Source: Campylobacteraceae bacterium (GTDB lineage Bacteria; Campylobacterota; Campylobacteria; Campylobacterales; UBA6016). From it: a DNA stretch of 13,951 nucleotides. Shown here piece by piece: positions 13,943-13,951 of this stretch. A model generated the notes under the pieces. That model saw only the letters and a list, made by a program, of their open reading frames with translations, had not been told where the DNA came from and searched no databases. A program made the translations under genes and the position numbers. How positions within the stretch are numbered: the stretch's first letter is position 1; each line of letters begins with the position of its first letter. The stretch spans positions 1 to 13,951 of the forward strand of contig JAEMQC010000060.1 in assembly GCA_022758985.1 (NCBI GenBank). The letters are read 5' to 3'.

Positions 13943-13951
13943 AGCCTTATG

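Noticed and set aside
1..13951. tRNA genes, CRISPR arrays, insertion sequences or attachment sites
   Set aside because: No repeat-spacer pattern, inverted terminal repeats, transposase motifs or tRNA-like folds were seen. Gaps between genes are too short to hold them.

Overview
The window reads as a chromosomal segment of an autotrophic member of the Campylobacterota (Epsilonproteobacteria; a Sulfurimonas, Sulfurovum or Hydrogenimonas-like lineage). I infer this from three things: a two-subunit ATP citrate lyase, the hallmark enzyme of the reductive TCA cycle; a TlpD-like soluble chemoreceptor with a CZB zinc domain; and A/T-rich promoters without clear -35 boxes. I cannot fix the genus from sequence alone. 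Every gene I accept lies on the minus strand, so transcription runs from high to low coordinates, and coding density is very high. No gap between genes exceeds about 110 bases, and I see no tRNA, rRNA, insertion sequence or CRISPR.

Reading in the direction of transcription, 13931 to 4894 is one tightly packed run of nine genes, most of which overlap or abut. It starts with a signalling block: REC-GGDEF-EAL (13931-12279), GGDEF-EAL (12273-10981), a receiver with an extra C-terminal segment (10984-10400), a REC-PAS-PAS-histidine kinase (10422-8488), a soluble chemoreceptor with CZB domain (8487-7171) and a single-domain receiver (7174-6797). It continues into a small lipoprotein (about 6800-6309), endonuclease IV (6319-5465) and a glutamine amidotransferase of the TrpG/PabA family (5463-4894). 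A probable intrinsic terminator follows at 4891-4858.

The block contains one histidine kinase and four receiver domains, so a branched phosphorelay that feeds c-di-GMP breakdown is the simplest reading. Both GGDEF domains look catalytically dead, while both EAL domains keep their catalytic residues. The operon should therefore lower c-di-GMP rather than make it. The chemoreceptor probably joins chemosensory arrays encoded elsewhere, since no cheA or cheW is present here.

Downstream are a lone GT-C-like polytopic membrane protein (4844-3645), then aclB-aclA (3559-421) with its own extended -10 promoter, a Shine-Dalgarno site before each gene and a strong terminator at 396-354. AclB and AclA together cleave citrate with ATP and CoA to acetyl-CoA and oxaloacetate, the step that lets the TCA cycle run reductively for CO2 fixation. 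Last, at the window edge, is the 5' part of a type IV pilin-like gene (314-1, cut off), whose promoter appears to begin where the acl terminator ends.
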